Assembly: GCA_944387285.1 (NCBI GenBank) | Contig: CALXEH010000026.1 | Span: 1-32,937, forward strand | DNA length: 32,937 nucleotides | Reading direction: 5' to 3' | Origin: an uncultured Oscillospiraceae bacterium | GTDB lineage: Bacteria; Bacillota; Clostridia; Oscillospirales; Oscillospiraceae | Part shown: in pieces, positions 15,916 to 25,100 of the stretch | How positions within the stretch are numbered: the stretch's first letter is position 1 | Layout of the letters: every line of letters begins with the position of its first letter | Position numbers and translations under genes: made by a program | Notes under the pieces: generated by a model | Database searches by the model: none | Seen by the model: only the letters and a program-made list of their open reading frames with translations | What the model was told of the DNA's origin: nothing

Positions 15916-16523
15916 GGGCCATGATACTCAAGGATTTGCTCTGCATGAAGAAACAGGCCAAGAGCGTGCTGCTGGTCCTGCTGGTCTGGCTCGTCATCAG
16001 CCTGACCACTGCGAGCGGGGCGTTTTTCTGCGGGCTGAGCATAATTTACGTCATTATCCTGCCCATGGCGTCGCTGAGCTACGACGAGCGCTCGCACTGG
16101 GACAGTCGGGCGCTGACCATGCCGGTGACCCGCGCACAGCTGGTGCTGGGCCGCTATATCGTGGCGCTGCTGATGGGCCTTGCCATGCTGGCGATAAGCG
16201 CCGTGGTCACGCTGCTCATAGACGGCGCCGAGGGCCTGCCTCTGTGCCTGGTCTTTTTCCTGGCCGGCGTGTTCCTGCTGTCGCTGTGCATGCCGCTCAT
16301 GCTGAAGCTGGGCGTGGAGAAGGCGCGCATCCTCGTGGCGCTGTGCTACCTTGTGCCCTTCGGCCTGATGCTGCTGGCAGAGCAGCTGGGCGTGGATATC
16401 GACGGGCTGCTCAGCCGCCTGGACAGCGCGTATGCGGCGGCCGCGGGCGCGGTGCTGGTGTTCGCGGCGCTGTGCGTGTCGGTGCTCATATCCATGGGCA
16501 TATACAGGAAAAAGGAATTCTGA
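15912..16523 (+). CDS. ABC-2 type permease subunit
   Basis: The 203-residue membrane protein has six hydrophobic segments and the start MRAMILKDLLCMKKQ, a cytosolic amphipathic helix common to ABC-2 permeases of the YtrC/YtrD type. A short loop with SYDERSHWDSRALTMPVTR after the second segment is typical of this group and is probably the coupling region that contacts the ATPase. It partners the preceding ATP-binding protein, with which its start codon overlaps. It is short for a full exporter, so a homodimer is expected. A terminator follows. Confidence 0.88.
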   Translation: MRAMILKDLLCMKKQAKSVLLVLLVWLVISLTTASGAFFCGLSIIYVIILPMASLSYDERSHWDSRALTMPVTRAQLVLGRYIVALLMGLAMLAISAVVTLLIDGAEGLPLCLVFFLAGVFLLSLCMPLMLKLGVEKARILVALCYLVPFGLMLLAEQLGVDIDGLLSRLDSAYAAAAGAVLVFAALCVSVLISMGIYRKKEF

Positions 16524-16540
16524 GTCCCGAAGGGCAGCAA

Positions 16541-16573
16541 AAAACGGCACAGCGTTCTTCGCTGTGCCGTTTT
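16541..16573. terminator. Bidirectional terminator between the ABC operon and plsC
   Basis: AAAACGGCACAGCG (16541-16554) pairs with CGCTGTGCCGTTTT (16560-16573), loop TTCTT. The A- and T-runs at the two ends allow action on both strands. Confidence 0.9.
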
Positions 16574-16593
16574 GCCTTGTGAGCGGTGCGGCC

Positions 16594-17874
16594 CTATTTG
16601 TTTTTCCAGGGATAGTCCTGCCAGGAACCGCCGTTGAGGCGGTGCAGCTCCTCCGTGGCCTGCATCCAGAGCTCGGCGGACTCGCGCTCGGGGTAGAACT
16701 CGCAGAACTCGCCGTCCACGAAGGTGTAAAAGCGTGAGACGTCCGTGCACATGCCGTAGCTCGGCAGCTGCTTTATGGGTATGAAGAAGCTCCAGGGCGC
16801 GCCGTTTTTCGTGCCCTCGTAGTGCAGGCCCTCTGCGTTGACCCAGAGCTCGCCCTCGCCGACTATCTCGGAGGTGGCCTGGTCCTTGAGCAGCCTGTCC
16901 TCGGGCAGCATGCCGAGCTTCACATGCTCGCGCACTTCAAAGCCCGGCTCGGCGGCGAGTTTGCGTACATGCGCCCTCTGTTCGTCGAACCAGACGCGCG
17001 GGGTGTCGGGTATGACGCTGCCCTCGCCCTCGGGGATGAGGTCGTAGTATTCGTTCAGCCGCGCGGCGTTGCCGCAGTTTTTGCACCAGATACGGTCGCC
17101 CGCGCTGGCCATGACGAGCTGCTTGCCGCATTTCGGGCACCAGTAGAGCAGCTGGTGGAGGTTTTCGGCCATCTTGCCCTTGCCGTCATGCTTGACGCGG
17201 GCGGTCTTGTTCCACTCATAGTCATCGTGGTAGAGCTTCTCGTCGAGTATGGCCTGTATCTCGTCGGCGGAGAGCTCGGCGAGCTGTTCAGGCGTAAAGA
17301 GCACGCCGACCTGGACATCCACTCGGCCCGGGCGGTCCTGGAGGTTGAACTTGGGCGCTGTGAGGTAGCCGCCGGCTATCTTGGTGTAGAGCACGGGCAC
17401 CTTGAGGCTCTTGAGCAGATGCCCGCCGCCTATGGCGCAGGGCTGGCTTGCGCCGGAGATGGAGCTCATGCCCTCGGGCAGGATGATTATCCTGCCGCCC
17501 TCGCGGATGATGCGCAGTATCTGGCGTATGGAGTTCGGCTGCTTTGTGAAGTTCTTCTTGGGCACGGTGCCCATCTGCGTGAGCACGCCGTGGAGGTGGC
17601 CGCGGAAGAACTCGTTGTAGCCGACGACGAAGTTGAAGGTGTCGGGCCAGAAGGCGGGCGCGGTGAAGACGTAATCCACGCGGGAGGCGTGGTTCGAGAC
17701 GACTATGTAGGGCTTGCCGCGATAGGGCTTTATATCGTCGAGGTAGGTGAAATTGACACCGTATTTCTTTTTAAACAGGGTGTTAGCCACGCCGACCATG
17801 AATCTGAACTTGAGCTTGTTGACCGGCTTGAGCTTGCAGTTATCTATCTGTTCCTTCAAGGTAGGCTTATCCAT
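16594..17874 (-). CDS. 1-acyl-sn-glycerol-3-phosphate acyltransferase (PlsC-like) with a zinc ribbon
   Basis: The protein has 426 residues. The N-terminal half is a PlsC/LPLAT domain with VSNHASRVDYVF (the H-X4-D catalytic motif) and ILPEGMSSISG (substrate motif), which acylates lysophosphatidic acid in membrane lipid synthesis. The C-terminal half is unusual: a four-cysteine zinc ribbon (WCPKCGKQ ... WCKNCGNA), then about 130 residues of strand-rich sequence. PlsC enzymes are usually about 200-250 residues, so this is an extended form. ATG 17874 is preceded by GGGAG; ATG 17889 is an alternative. Transcription probably starts from a promoter overlapping the end of the phage-derived cluster. 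Confidence 0.82.
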   Translation of the reverse strand: MDKPTLKEQIDNCKLKPVNKLKFRFMVGVANTLFKKKYGVNFTYLDDIKPYRGKPYIVVSNHASRVDYVFTAPAFWPDTFNFVVGYNEFFRGHLHGVLTQMGTVPKKNFTKQPNSIRQILRIIREGGRIIILPEGMSSISGASQPCAIGGGHLLKSLKVPVLYTKIAGGYLTAPKFNLQDRPGRVDVQVGVLFTPEQLAELSADEIQAILDEKLYHDDYEWNKTARVKHDGKGKMAENLHQLLYWCPKCGKQLVMASAGDRIWCKNCGNAARLNEYYDLIPEGEGSVIPDTPRVWFDEQRAHVRKLAAEPGFEVREHVKLGMLPEDRLLKDQATSEIVGEGELWVNAEGLHYEGTKNGAPWSFFIPIKQLPSYGMCTDVSRFYTFVDGEFCEFYPERESAELWMQATEELHRLNGGSWQDYPWKNK

Positions 17875-17890
17875 GCGCAGCGCTCCCATC

Positions 17891-17924
17891 AAAAAATCAG
17901 AGGCAGGCGGCCCCTGCCTCTGAT
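17891..17924 (-). terminator. Terminator at the end of the phage-derived operon
   Basis: On the minus strand ATCAGAGGCAGG and CCTGCCTCTGAT (17896-17907 with 17913-17924) form a perfect 12-bp stem with a 5-nt loop, followed by six T (complement of 17891-17896). It would stop transcription coming from the phage genes before plsC. Confidence 0.88.
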
Positions 17925-17951
17925 TATAGACACATTGTTCAAAAAGTTCAA
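17923..17951 (-). promoter_or_regulatory. Promoter of plsC at the edge of the phage-derived cluster
   Basis: On the minus strand TTGAAC (17951-17946) and TATAAT (17928-17923) are separated by 17 bp. The -35 box overlaps the stop codon of the last phage-derived gene and the -10 abuts the terminator stem. The expected start near 17916 lies inside the first arm, so the plsC transcript would not form the complete terminator. Confidence 0.7.
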
Positions 17952-18211
17952 GTATTATCTCCATGGCGCTCCAGCAGGGCGAGGCGGATCTCGTGCCTGC
18001 CCACGGAATCTTCGAGGCCGTCGATGCGGCCGTGGAGCCTGGCGTGGCTGCGGCTGTTGTCGCCGGTGAGGGTCTCGAGGCTTTTGGCCAGGGCCTCTAC
18101 GGTGGCGCCGAGCTTGGTGATGATGGTGTTGAGTTTGATGATGGGCGTGACGAGGCTGACCGCCACGCCCACCAGCGCGGCGATGACGCTGATGGCTGCC
18201 CAGTCGCTCAT
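17948..18211 (-). CDS. Small phage protein with TM segment and coiled coil
   Basis: The 87-residue protein has an N-terminal hydrophobic segment (about 5-25) followed by a charged helical region with heptad character (about 30-87). Proteins of this plan are common in the lysis region of clostridial phages, sometimes annotated as holin-associated or haemolysin-like, but I do not recognise a defined function. It is the last gene of the phage-derived cluster. It starts 4 bp after the preceding gene, with AAGGTGGTGAG as ribosome-binding site, and ends beside the terminator. Confidence 0.7.
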   Translation of the reverse strand: MSDWAAISVIAALVGVAVSLVTPIIKLNTIITKLGATVEALAKSLETLTGDNSRSHARLHGRIDGLEDSVGRHEIRLALLERHGDNT

Positions 18212-18215
18212 GGTC

Positions 18216-18623
18216 TCACCACCTTGCGAATTCGCCCTGGCCGACGCCGCCGTAGAGCATTTCTATATCCTCGATGCTGGCCTTGCGCCTGGCGAGGTAG
18301 ACGGCGCGCAGCTCCTCGTAGCGCTGCTGGAAGAAGCTCGCGGGCGCGGGGTTTTCATCTACGAGGAGGTTGGCGGCAAGGCCGTAGGGCATGGCGGCGA
18401 GGCCGTAGTTGGAGTCCACCGGCAGGCTGTCCTCCATGCCCTCGGCGGGCAGCCAGTCGCCGTCCTCGCCGGTGAGGGTGCGCAGCTCGGCGGTGAGCGC
18501 GTTGAGGATGGAGGGCGCGCGCAGCTCGTACTCCATGGTGTCGGCGCTGCGGGCCTCGCCGGAGGCGTCCAGCTCGTCCATGAGGCCCATGGCGGCGTTG
18601 AACACGCTCTCGACCGTTGTCAT
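18216..18623 (-). CDS. Putative phage head-tail connector/adaptor-like protein
   Basis: The 135-residue soluble protein is predicted mostly helical. The C-terminal part, MPYGLAANLLVDENPAPASF followed by FQQRYEELRAVYLAR, resembles small adaptor proteins that dock under the portal in clostridial phages (gp6-like or P22 gp4-like in role). This comes from memory of family appearance, so confidence is moderate. The ATG at 18623 follows AAAGGAGCTG. It stands in the lysis region, far from the head genes, which is an odd place for a connector. If it is not a connector, its function is unknown. Confidence 0.5.
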   Translation of the reverse strand: MTTVESVFNAAMGLMDELDASGEARSADTMEYELRAPSILNALTAELRTLTGEDGDWLPAEGMEDSLPVDSNYGLAAMPYGLAANLLVDENPAPASFFQQRYEELRAVYLARRKASIEDIEMLYGGVGQGEFARW

Positions 18624-18642
18624 ATGTAACAGCTCCTTTCAT

Positions 18643-18669
18643 GCCGCCCGTCCATTGGGGACGGGCGGC
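18643..18669. other. GC-rich hairpin between holin and connector-like gene
   Basis: GCCGCCCGTCC and GGACGGGCGGC form an 11-bp stem with a small loop in the 53-bp gap. There is no T-run on the minus strand, so it may stabilise or process mRNA rather than terminate it. Confidence 0.6.
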
Positions 18670-18676
18670 TCTTGCG

Positions 18677-18934
18677 TCAATTCTTTTTGGGTTCGTCGTA
18701 GCTGAGGGCCAGTTTGCTGTCGGAAATACCCTCGGTGGTGGGGTCGGCCACCACGCCGAGTATCGTGAGCACGGCGAAGACCGCGTTCACGAGCTCGAGC
18801 AGCTTGGCCTGCACGCCCTCGAGCTCCAGCGTGAAGCCGAAGATGCCGGCCGCGACCTGCGCAAGCAGGAGCAGGGCGGGTATGATGGACAGCCAGAAGA
18901 GCTTGTTTTTGAGTCTGACCTTCCAGTTTATCAT
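18677..18934 (-). CDS. Phage holin, phi LC3 family
   Basis: The 85-residue holin has the family start INWKVRLKNKLFWLSIIPAL, two hydrophobic segments (about 12-35 and 44-64) and a polar C-terminus containing DPTTEGISDSKLALSYDEP, the signature of the phi LC3 holin group. It forms membrane pores that let the lysin reach the wall. Its ATG overlaps the lysin stop codon (ATGA), the classic lysin-holin pair in reversed order. The GGAGGT site lies inside the lysin gene. Confidence 0.93.
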   Translation of the reverse strand: MINWKVRLKNKLFWLSIIPALLLLAQVAAGIFGFTLELEGVQAKLLELVNAVFAVLTILGVVADPTTEGISDSKLALSYDEPKKN

Positions 18935-19818
18935 TGGTTTTTACCTCCGTTCATCCTGTAAAGCATGAGCCATACCTGCTGCCTGGTGGCGGGCGAGTCC
19001 GGGCTTGAGCCGTCGGATATACCCTGGGCCATGACCCACTCGCGCGCGAGTTCCTCCTCGGACTTCTGGGCGGGCTCCTGAGGCTTGGCGGCGCCTCCGG
19101 GCTTGTTCATGCCGGCGGCGGCTATGAGCTGAGGGTAGTCCACATAGGCCGCGTCCATGTCCACGCGCCCGGAGATGCCGGGCACGCTGCCGGAGCTGGT
19201 GTACTGCCAGATGCCGCCGGCCTGGGCCGGCCTGGCCTTGAGGTCGGGCTTTGACGGCCACTGGGCCAGCCAGATATCGAACTCCTTCGGGATATCGGCG
19301 TCGTAGTATTGGGCCAGATACGCCGGGTTGGTGTAGACCATGGCGTAATAGCCCGCGGCCTGTACGGCCCGGCAGAAGGCCCGGGCCATGGAGCTCACGA
19401 GCCCCTTCGTGACCGCGACGCCGTTTTGCTTTGCTGTGGATTGGCTGTCGCCCTCGTAATCGAAGGCTATGGGGTATTCGAGCCTGTAGGGTTTCACGGC
19501 CTCGAGGGCGCGCAGGGCCTCCTTGGCGGCAAGCTCGGGCGTGTAGGCGTAGGAGAACCAGTAGATGCCGCAGGGTATGCCCAGGCGGTTGCACTCCGAG
19601 ATGTTGCGCTCAAACTGCGTGTCGATGCCGCTTTGGCCCCAGCCGGCGCGGATCATGGCAAAGTCCAGCCCGCCGGCCTTGGCCTGTTCCCAGTTGATCT
19701 CGCCCTGCCACTGTGAGACGTCTATGCCCATGGGGCAGCAGGGCGCCGTTGTCTGCGTCGTATTGACCACCTCCTGTAGACTTGCCCCGGCGCCTGGCCG
19801 GAGCGGGAAACCGTGCAT
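18931..19818 (-). CDS. GH25 lysozyme (phage endolysin)
   Basis: This muramidase cleaves the MurNAc-GlcNAc bond of peptidoglycan. The GH25 barrel runs from GIDVSQWQG (31-39, Asp33) through IRAGWGQ and the catalytic DYEGD (about 120) to GRVDMDAAY. The last 60 residues are a linker and a short helical end (ATRQQVWLMLYRM). The start is uncertain. ATG 19818 lacks a ribosome-binding site. A perfect AGGAGG (19775-19770) sits 8 bp before an in-frame ACG at 19761-19759, exactly where a start codon is expected. ATG 19731 is the last possible start and has a poor site. The coordinates give the longest frame. Confidence 0.9.
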   Translation of the reverse strand: MHGFPLRPGAGASLQEVVNTTQTTAPCCPMGIDVSQWQGEINWEQAKAGGLDFAMIRAGWGQSGIDTQFERNISECNRLGIPCGIYWFSYAYTPELAAKEALRALEAVKPYRLEYPIAFDYEGDSQSTAKQNGVAVTKGLVSSMARAFCRAVQAAGYYAMVYTNPAYLAQYYDADIPKEFDIWLAQWPSKPDLKARPAQAGGIWQYTSSGSVPGISGRVDMDAAYVDYPQLIAAAGMNKPGGAAKPQEPAQKSEEELAREWVMAQGISDGSSPDSPATRQQVWLMLYRMNGGKNQ

Positions 19819-19837
19819 TATTGGGCCGCGTACCGCG

Positions 19838-20640
19838 CTAATAGGCGGAGACGTAGGTGATGGACGCCGTGTCGTTGTCGTCCAGCGAGAACAGCTTGAA
19901 GAGCAGGCCCTGAGAACTGCCGGAAGCCAGCAGCGTCCCGCCCTCGCAGGTGACGTCCGAGGTGTAGAGCTGCGAGTAGAAGGCCATTACCGCGGACCCG
20001 ACGCAGGAGCTCACCGGCCTGAAGGTGATGCTGGGATTGACCTGCGTCACCGAGTTGTTGTGGAAGAAATAGATGGGGCCGGGGTCTATGGGGAACTCCA
20101 GGACGCTGACGCTGACAGGCACGCCGCCCGTGCCGTCCACACCGAAGATGTTCTTGCCTGCGGCGATGTTTTGGGGCAGCAGATCGGGGTCGCCCGCGAC
20201 CTTGATGTCGCCCAGCACATAGGTGGAGCCTATCACCGCGGTCTTCTCGGAGGCGCCGGGCATCACGGTATAGCCCTCTGCGGTCCTCAGCTGCACGGAT
20301 CTGCTCGTCACGCCGCCGGCGACATAGCCTTCGTCCTGTTCAACGGAGGCGGTGACGAGCCCGGAAGACGTCAGCACGATGGTGGGCTGGGCCAGTTCGG
20401 CCTCGGGCATGGAGCCGGTGACGATGCTTCCGTCCCCGCCCACGAGCTGCTTGCCGAAGAGCAGGTCGGAGGCCGTGCCCGGGTCTGAGAGCTCGGGGAT
20501 GGTGGATATGGCCAGTATCTTGTCCGCATAGTCCCGGAAGACCGTGCCGTCAGGCACTGAGCCGCCCTTTGCCGTGATGGCTTCGCGTATGGACGTTTTC
20601 GTACCTTCAATATATGCGAGTTTGTCTGCGGTAGTGCCCA

Positions 20641-20641
<1 letters not shown>
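19838..20641 (-). CDS. Phage tail fibre/host-attachment protein
   Basis: The 267-residue structural protein has a helical N-terminus, LAYIEGTKTSIREAITAKGG followed by VPDGTVFRDYADKI, a motif shared by many Firmicutes phage fibre proteins, probably the trimerising or docking part. The middle is made of degenerate strands (GSIVTGSMPEAEL, GYVAGGVTSRSVQL, GDPDLLPQNIAAGKNIFGV). The last 90 residues are a beta-rich domain that may be the receptor-binding tip. The ATG overlaps the stop of the collagen-like fibre (ATGA), so the two are probably made together. Confidence 0.75.
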
Positions 20642-21734
<1,093 letters not shown>

Positions 21735-21738
<4 letters not shown>

Positions 21739-22061
21739 AGCCTCACCTCCGAGACGGCGTCGTAGACCGCCAGCTCGTCAGGCTTGAGCACGCCGATGAC
21801 GTCTCCGCCGGTGAACTTCACGCGGATGTCCACGGAGACGGAGCCGTTTGCGGGGAAGGAAAACGTCTCGTCCTGCGTCAGCGGTATGTAAAAGGTGTTG
21901 TCGCCCGCCTCATAGGTCACGTCGCCGGGGTAGAGCTTGCGCAGGGCGTCGCCGAGGCAGAATTCGACGGTCTCGACGTCGTCGGCGTTTATGAGCTCGC
22001 CGTTGAGCCTGATCTGTATGGGCAGCGCGTAGGCGTCGCCCTGTTTTATCTTCGTTGCCAT
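21735..22061 (-). CDS. BppU-like phage baseplate/fibre-adaptor domain protein
   Basis: The 108-residue beta-rich protein begins with [20 protein letters not shown], followed by VETVEFCLG and later [16 protein letters not shown]. This is the pattern of the N-terminal domain of BppU-type upper baseplate proteins, which link fibres to the particle. It stands alone here, directly before the collagen-like fibre, so an adaptor role is plausible. The ATG at 22061 follows GAGGTGA, 3 bp after the hub gene stop; its own stop overlaps the fibre start. Confidence 0.7.
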
Positions 22062-22064
22062 GTG

Positions 22065-24641
22065 TCACCTCACATATCCAGTGCCGCGCACCCGGATATC
22101 GACGGAGACGACCGTCGCCGTGGTGTCGGCGGTATCGTTTGAGAGCTTGAGCTTGTAGTAGGTGAATTTCTTCGCTTTAAGCTTTATGCGGTTCATCTCG
22201 GGCACACCGGCGGCGTCGCCCGTGGTGAAGCTGTACTCGGCGAAGTCGCTCTTGCGGTCGGTCTCGGCGGTGACGGCGAGGTAGCCGTTGTCCTCGGGCT
22301 TGATGCCCACCCAGAGCATGGCGGAGTATTTCCGCTTGAAGTCCTGGTCGAAGGCCATGGAGCCGGATTCCCAGTAAGCGTCTATGGCCTGCCCCTCGTC
22401 GGAGAAGTACTCCGTGGAGAAGTGCCGCAGCTCGCCCGTGGAGGTGCCGTAGTAGAGCTCGTCCTTGTAGTTTATGAGGCAGGTGGCCTTGAGGTTCGTG
22501 TAGACGTACCAGGCGTCGGGCTCTATGCCGTGGACGAGCGCCGTGCCGTCGGAGCCGATGACGTAGTACTCGTGTGCGTACTTGTCGTAGAAGGTCTTGG
22601 CGGTGGCGAGGTCGAAGGTGCGGATGGTGTCGTCCACGCGCTGGGAGATGCGCTCTGCGTTGCGCTCGTCGCCGTTTATGTTGCCGCTCGAGCTGGTGGG
22701 CTTCCACTCGACCACGCTGCGTCCGTCGAGCGTCCGGGGTCGGTTCTCGACGAGCACGGCCTGGCCGGGCGCGCAGTTGCCTATGCTCCGGTTGACGGGC
22801 GTGACGTAGAAGCCGGCGGTGACGGAGCCGTCCGCGAGTGTGATGGCGCTGTAGCCGATGCTCCAGGCGCTGTCGAGCTTGAAGGCGAGCAGCCGGTCGT
22901 AGTGGCGTATCATGGCGGTGATGGGCGTGTTGGAATCGCCCACCTGCGCTACGGCGAGCTCGGGGAAGTAGTCGGCGCGGGGTATGCCGTCGTAGTCTAT
23001 GCCGGTGTAGAAGCAGCGGTTGGAGCCGTCGCCGTAGACGAAGATGCGGGAATCCTGTGCGCCGTTGTAGAGCTCGGCATAGCGCATGGCCTTGATATCC
23101 GAGGCGGTGCTGCCGGTGACGGCCCAGCCTATCTCGATGGAGTTCGTGCCCTCGGCGGGCGCGGTGGTGAAAGTGACCTTGCCGTTCGTGGTGTCGGGCG
23201 ACCAGCCGGTCATGTCCGAGCCGTCGGCGGTAGAGCGCACATAGTCGATGGAGGCGAGACCCTTTTCGGGCAGGACGAAGGACTTGGCCGTGCCGTCAGG
23301 GGAGAAGCGGGCGCGGCGCTGTGAGCTGAGCTTGTTTATCTGCTCGAGCGCGGTGCCGCCGCCGGCGGGCGGGACGGAGACCGCGACCATGGGCCTGTAG
23401 CCCGTGACGTTCGTGAGGGTGGTGCCGTCCCAGACCTTGTACTCGGAGCCGTTGAGCAGGTACATGTTGCCGCCGAAGCCGAACATGTGCACGTCTGAGG
23501 AGGTGTCTATGGCCCCGCAGGCGGTTTTGCCCCATTCGCCGTCCTCCTGCTGTTCGAGTTCCCAGAGGTAGCCATTGCAGGCGGCGCAGAGCACCTCGCG
23601 CCCGCCGACGAAGCCCGACCAGATGCCGCGCACGACGCTGTCGGCGCTGTTGCCCTTGGCGGTGACGGGGTTGAACTGCCAGCGGTAGGAGATCTCCGTC
23701 CAGTGCGCGTAGAGGTTGACGTTTGCCGCGGGCGTGTAGCTGTCGCCTGCCATGCCGACATAGCTGCCGCCGGAGGAGGCGGTGTACCAGCCCGCGAAGC
23801 TGTAACCCGAGCGGGTGACGGCGGGCAGCTGCACGGCGCTGCCGGTTGACCACTGGGCGTAGAGGAGGCGGTCGGACGAGCCGCTGAAGTTCCGGGCGCT
23901 GGTGCCGTCGGCGTTGTAGTATTTCGTGCCGCCCGCCGTGCTGTCGTAGTAGCCGTTGAAGGTGGAGACGGAATTGAGCACGGTGCTGGTGTTGGCCCCG
24001 TAGTTCTGGTAGCAGCGCACGGTGTAGCTGAGGGATGGCGGGCTTATCTGGGGCATGGGCTCGCCGGGGTAGGCGAAGACGCTGCTGGTGCCGCCGCTGC
24101 CGCCGCGCTTGTCGAAGGTGACGGTGTAGCCGGCGTCGTAGGTGCCGTAGTATGTGCCGCGGTCGAGCGCGGTGAGGTTGTGGCGCGAGCTGCTGCCGCC
24201 GTTCCAGATGTAGAGGTAGACGTAGCCGGCGGGGAACTCGGCGGAGGCGGGCGAGGTCAGCTCTGCGGGCGGGATGACGGCGCTGGTGTCGAAGTAGAAG
24301 CTGCCGTCCTTGGGCGTGGAGGGCCCGGCGTTGGCGTAGGTGCTCGATTCGCTGGTGAGGAACTTGTAATAGAGCGGGTAAGCCGCTTCACAGTCCAGGT
24401 AGCCCTTGGGGCCCAGCTCGACCTCGAAGCTGATGCCCTTGCCGCTCCTGGCGTTGTCGAAGCGGATGAGGTGGACGTAGTTGCCGTTCGTGAGGCCGTC
24501 GGTGCCGAGGCTGTTGAGGCCGGCCCAGCCGGTGCGGGTATCGCTGCTGCTGCCCACGGCGCTGCTCTCGCTGAGCCAGTCCTGGTAGGTGGAGCCGTTG
24601 CGGAAGGTCTTGGAATAGATGTTTTGAATTACTGTAGCCAT
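22065..24641 (-). CDS. Large phage hub/stabilisation-like protein with Listeria-Bacteroides repeats
   Basis: The protein has 858 residues. Residues 1-170 form a beta-rich domain. Residues 172-315 contain Listeria-Bacteroides (Flg_new) type repeats, best seen as RSGYSFAGWYTASSGGSYVG ending in VNLYAHW. From 320 on, a long strand-rich region has blade-like repeats (VRGIWSGFVGGREVLCAACN, GNMYLLNGSEYKVWDG, ITAMIRHYDRLLAFKLDSAW, GTALVHGIEPDAWYVY). These recall the propeller-like packaged-DNA stabilisation/tail-hub proteins of podoviruses (P22 gp10 role). The ATG has AGGAGG upstream. The propeller part seems to lack its own N-terminus, which may be encoded by the preceding gene. The functional assignment is inference. 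Confidence 0.6.
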   Translation of the reverse strand: MATVIQNIYSKTFRNGSTYQDWLSESSAVGSSSDTRTGWAGLNSLGTDGLTNGNYVHLIRFDNARSGKGISFEVELGPKGYLDCEAAYPLYYKFLTSESSTYANAGPSTPKDGSFYFDTSAVIPPAELTSPASAEFPAGYVYLYIWNGGSSSRHNLTALDRGTYYGTYDAGYTVTFDKRGGSGGTSSVFAYPGEPMPQISPPSLSYTVRCYQNYGANTSTVLNSVSTFNGYYDSTAGGTKYYNADGTSARNFSGSSDRLLYAQWSTGSAVQLPAVTRSGYSFAGWYTASSGGSYVGMAGDSYTPAANVNLYAHWTEISYRWQFNPVTAKGNSADSVVRGIWSGFVGGREVLCAACNGYLWELEQQEDGEWGKTACGAIDTSSDVHMFGFGGNMYLLNGSEYKVWDGTTLTNVTGYRPMVAVSVPPAGGGTALEQINKLSSQRRARFSPDGTAKSFVLPEKGLASIDYVRSTADGSDMTGWSPDTTNGKVTFTTAPAEGTNSIEIGWAVTGSTASDIKAMRYAELYNGAQDSRIFVYGDGSNRCFYTGIDYDGIPRADYFPELAVAQVGDSNTPITAMIRHYDRLLAFKLDSAWSIGYSAITLADGSVTAGFYVTPVNRSIGNCAPGQAVLVENRPRTLDGRSVVEWKPTSSSGNINGDERNAERISQRVDDTIRTFDLATAKTFYDKYAHEYYVIGSDGTALVHGIEPDAWYVYTNLKATCLINYKDELYYGTSTGELRHFSTEYFSDEGQAIDAYWESGSMAFDQDFKRKYSAMLWVGIKPEDNGYLAVTAETDRKSDFAEYSFTTGDAAGVPEMNRIKLKAKKFTYYKLKLSNDTADTTATVVSVDIRVRGTGYVR

Positions 24642-24656
24642 ATTCCCGCCTCCTGT

Positions 24657-25079
24657 TTACACGGCTATGCCGGTGAAGCGGTAGACCGCGCCGGCGGAGT
24701 CCTTGTAGTAGTAGCCGACGTAGTCCTCGTAATTGGCGTAGGTGACGGTGGCGGGCGTGCCGGTGAGCGTGAGGTTGCCGACGCTGTCTACTTCGATGCT
24801 GGGGTACATGATAATGAAGGTAGAGCTGGAGCCGGTCTCAGTGAGCAGGACGCTGGTGGTGTCGGTGTCCACCTCGATGGTGTAGCCGCTCATGAGCCCG
24901 GCGATGTTCTTGCTGCCCGCGCGTTTTTTGAGCGCGCCGCCGTCCGTGACCTTGAAGTTGCGCATGACCGCCGCCTCGCCCATCTTGAGCGAGGCCTCGC
25001 CCTCCTGCGCCTCGTTGACGCCGAGCCACTTTTTGATCTGGTAAACCGCCTCTCTGACGGAGGTAACGATCTGTGCCAT
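24657..25079 (-). CDS. Small phage protein resembling the N-terminus of hub/propeller proteins
   Basis: The protein has 140 residues. The segment EASLKMGEAAVMRNFKVTDG followed by GALKKRAGSKNI resembles the opening of podovirus propeller-type hub proteins (a pattern of 'pGE..mrN..i.dgG.LkkR.G'). The rest is a beta-rich domain with YVGYYYKDSAGAVYRFTGI at the end. It starts after an AAGGAGGC site and is followed 15 bp later by the 858-residue protein that carries the matching middle and C-terminal parts. It may therefore be a split-off first domain, or a separate adaptor. Confidence 0.55.
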   Translation of the reverse strand: MAQIVTSVREAVYQIKKWLGVNEAQEGEASLKMGEAAVMRNFKVTDGGALKKRAGSKNIAGLMSGYTIEVDTDTTSVLLTETGSSSTFIIMYPSIEVDSVGNLTLTGTPATVTYANYEDYVGYYYKDSAGAVYRFTGIAV

Positions 25080-25100
25080 GTGAGCCTCCTTTACTCAGGG

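Noticed and set aside
18643..18669. Rho-independent terminator after the holin gene
   Set aside because: The stem is strong but no T-run follows on the coding strand; it was listed only as a hairpin.
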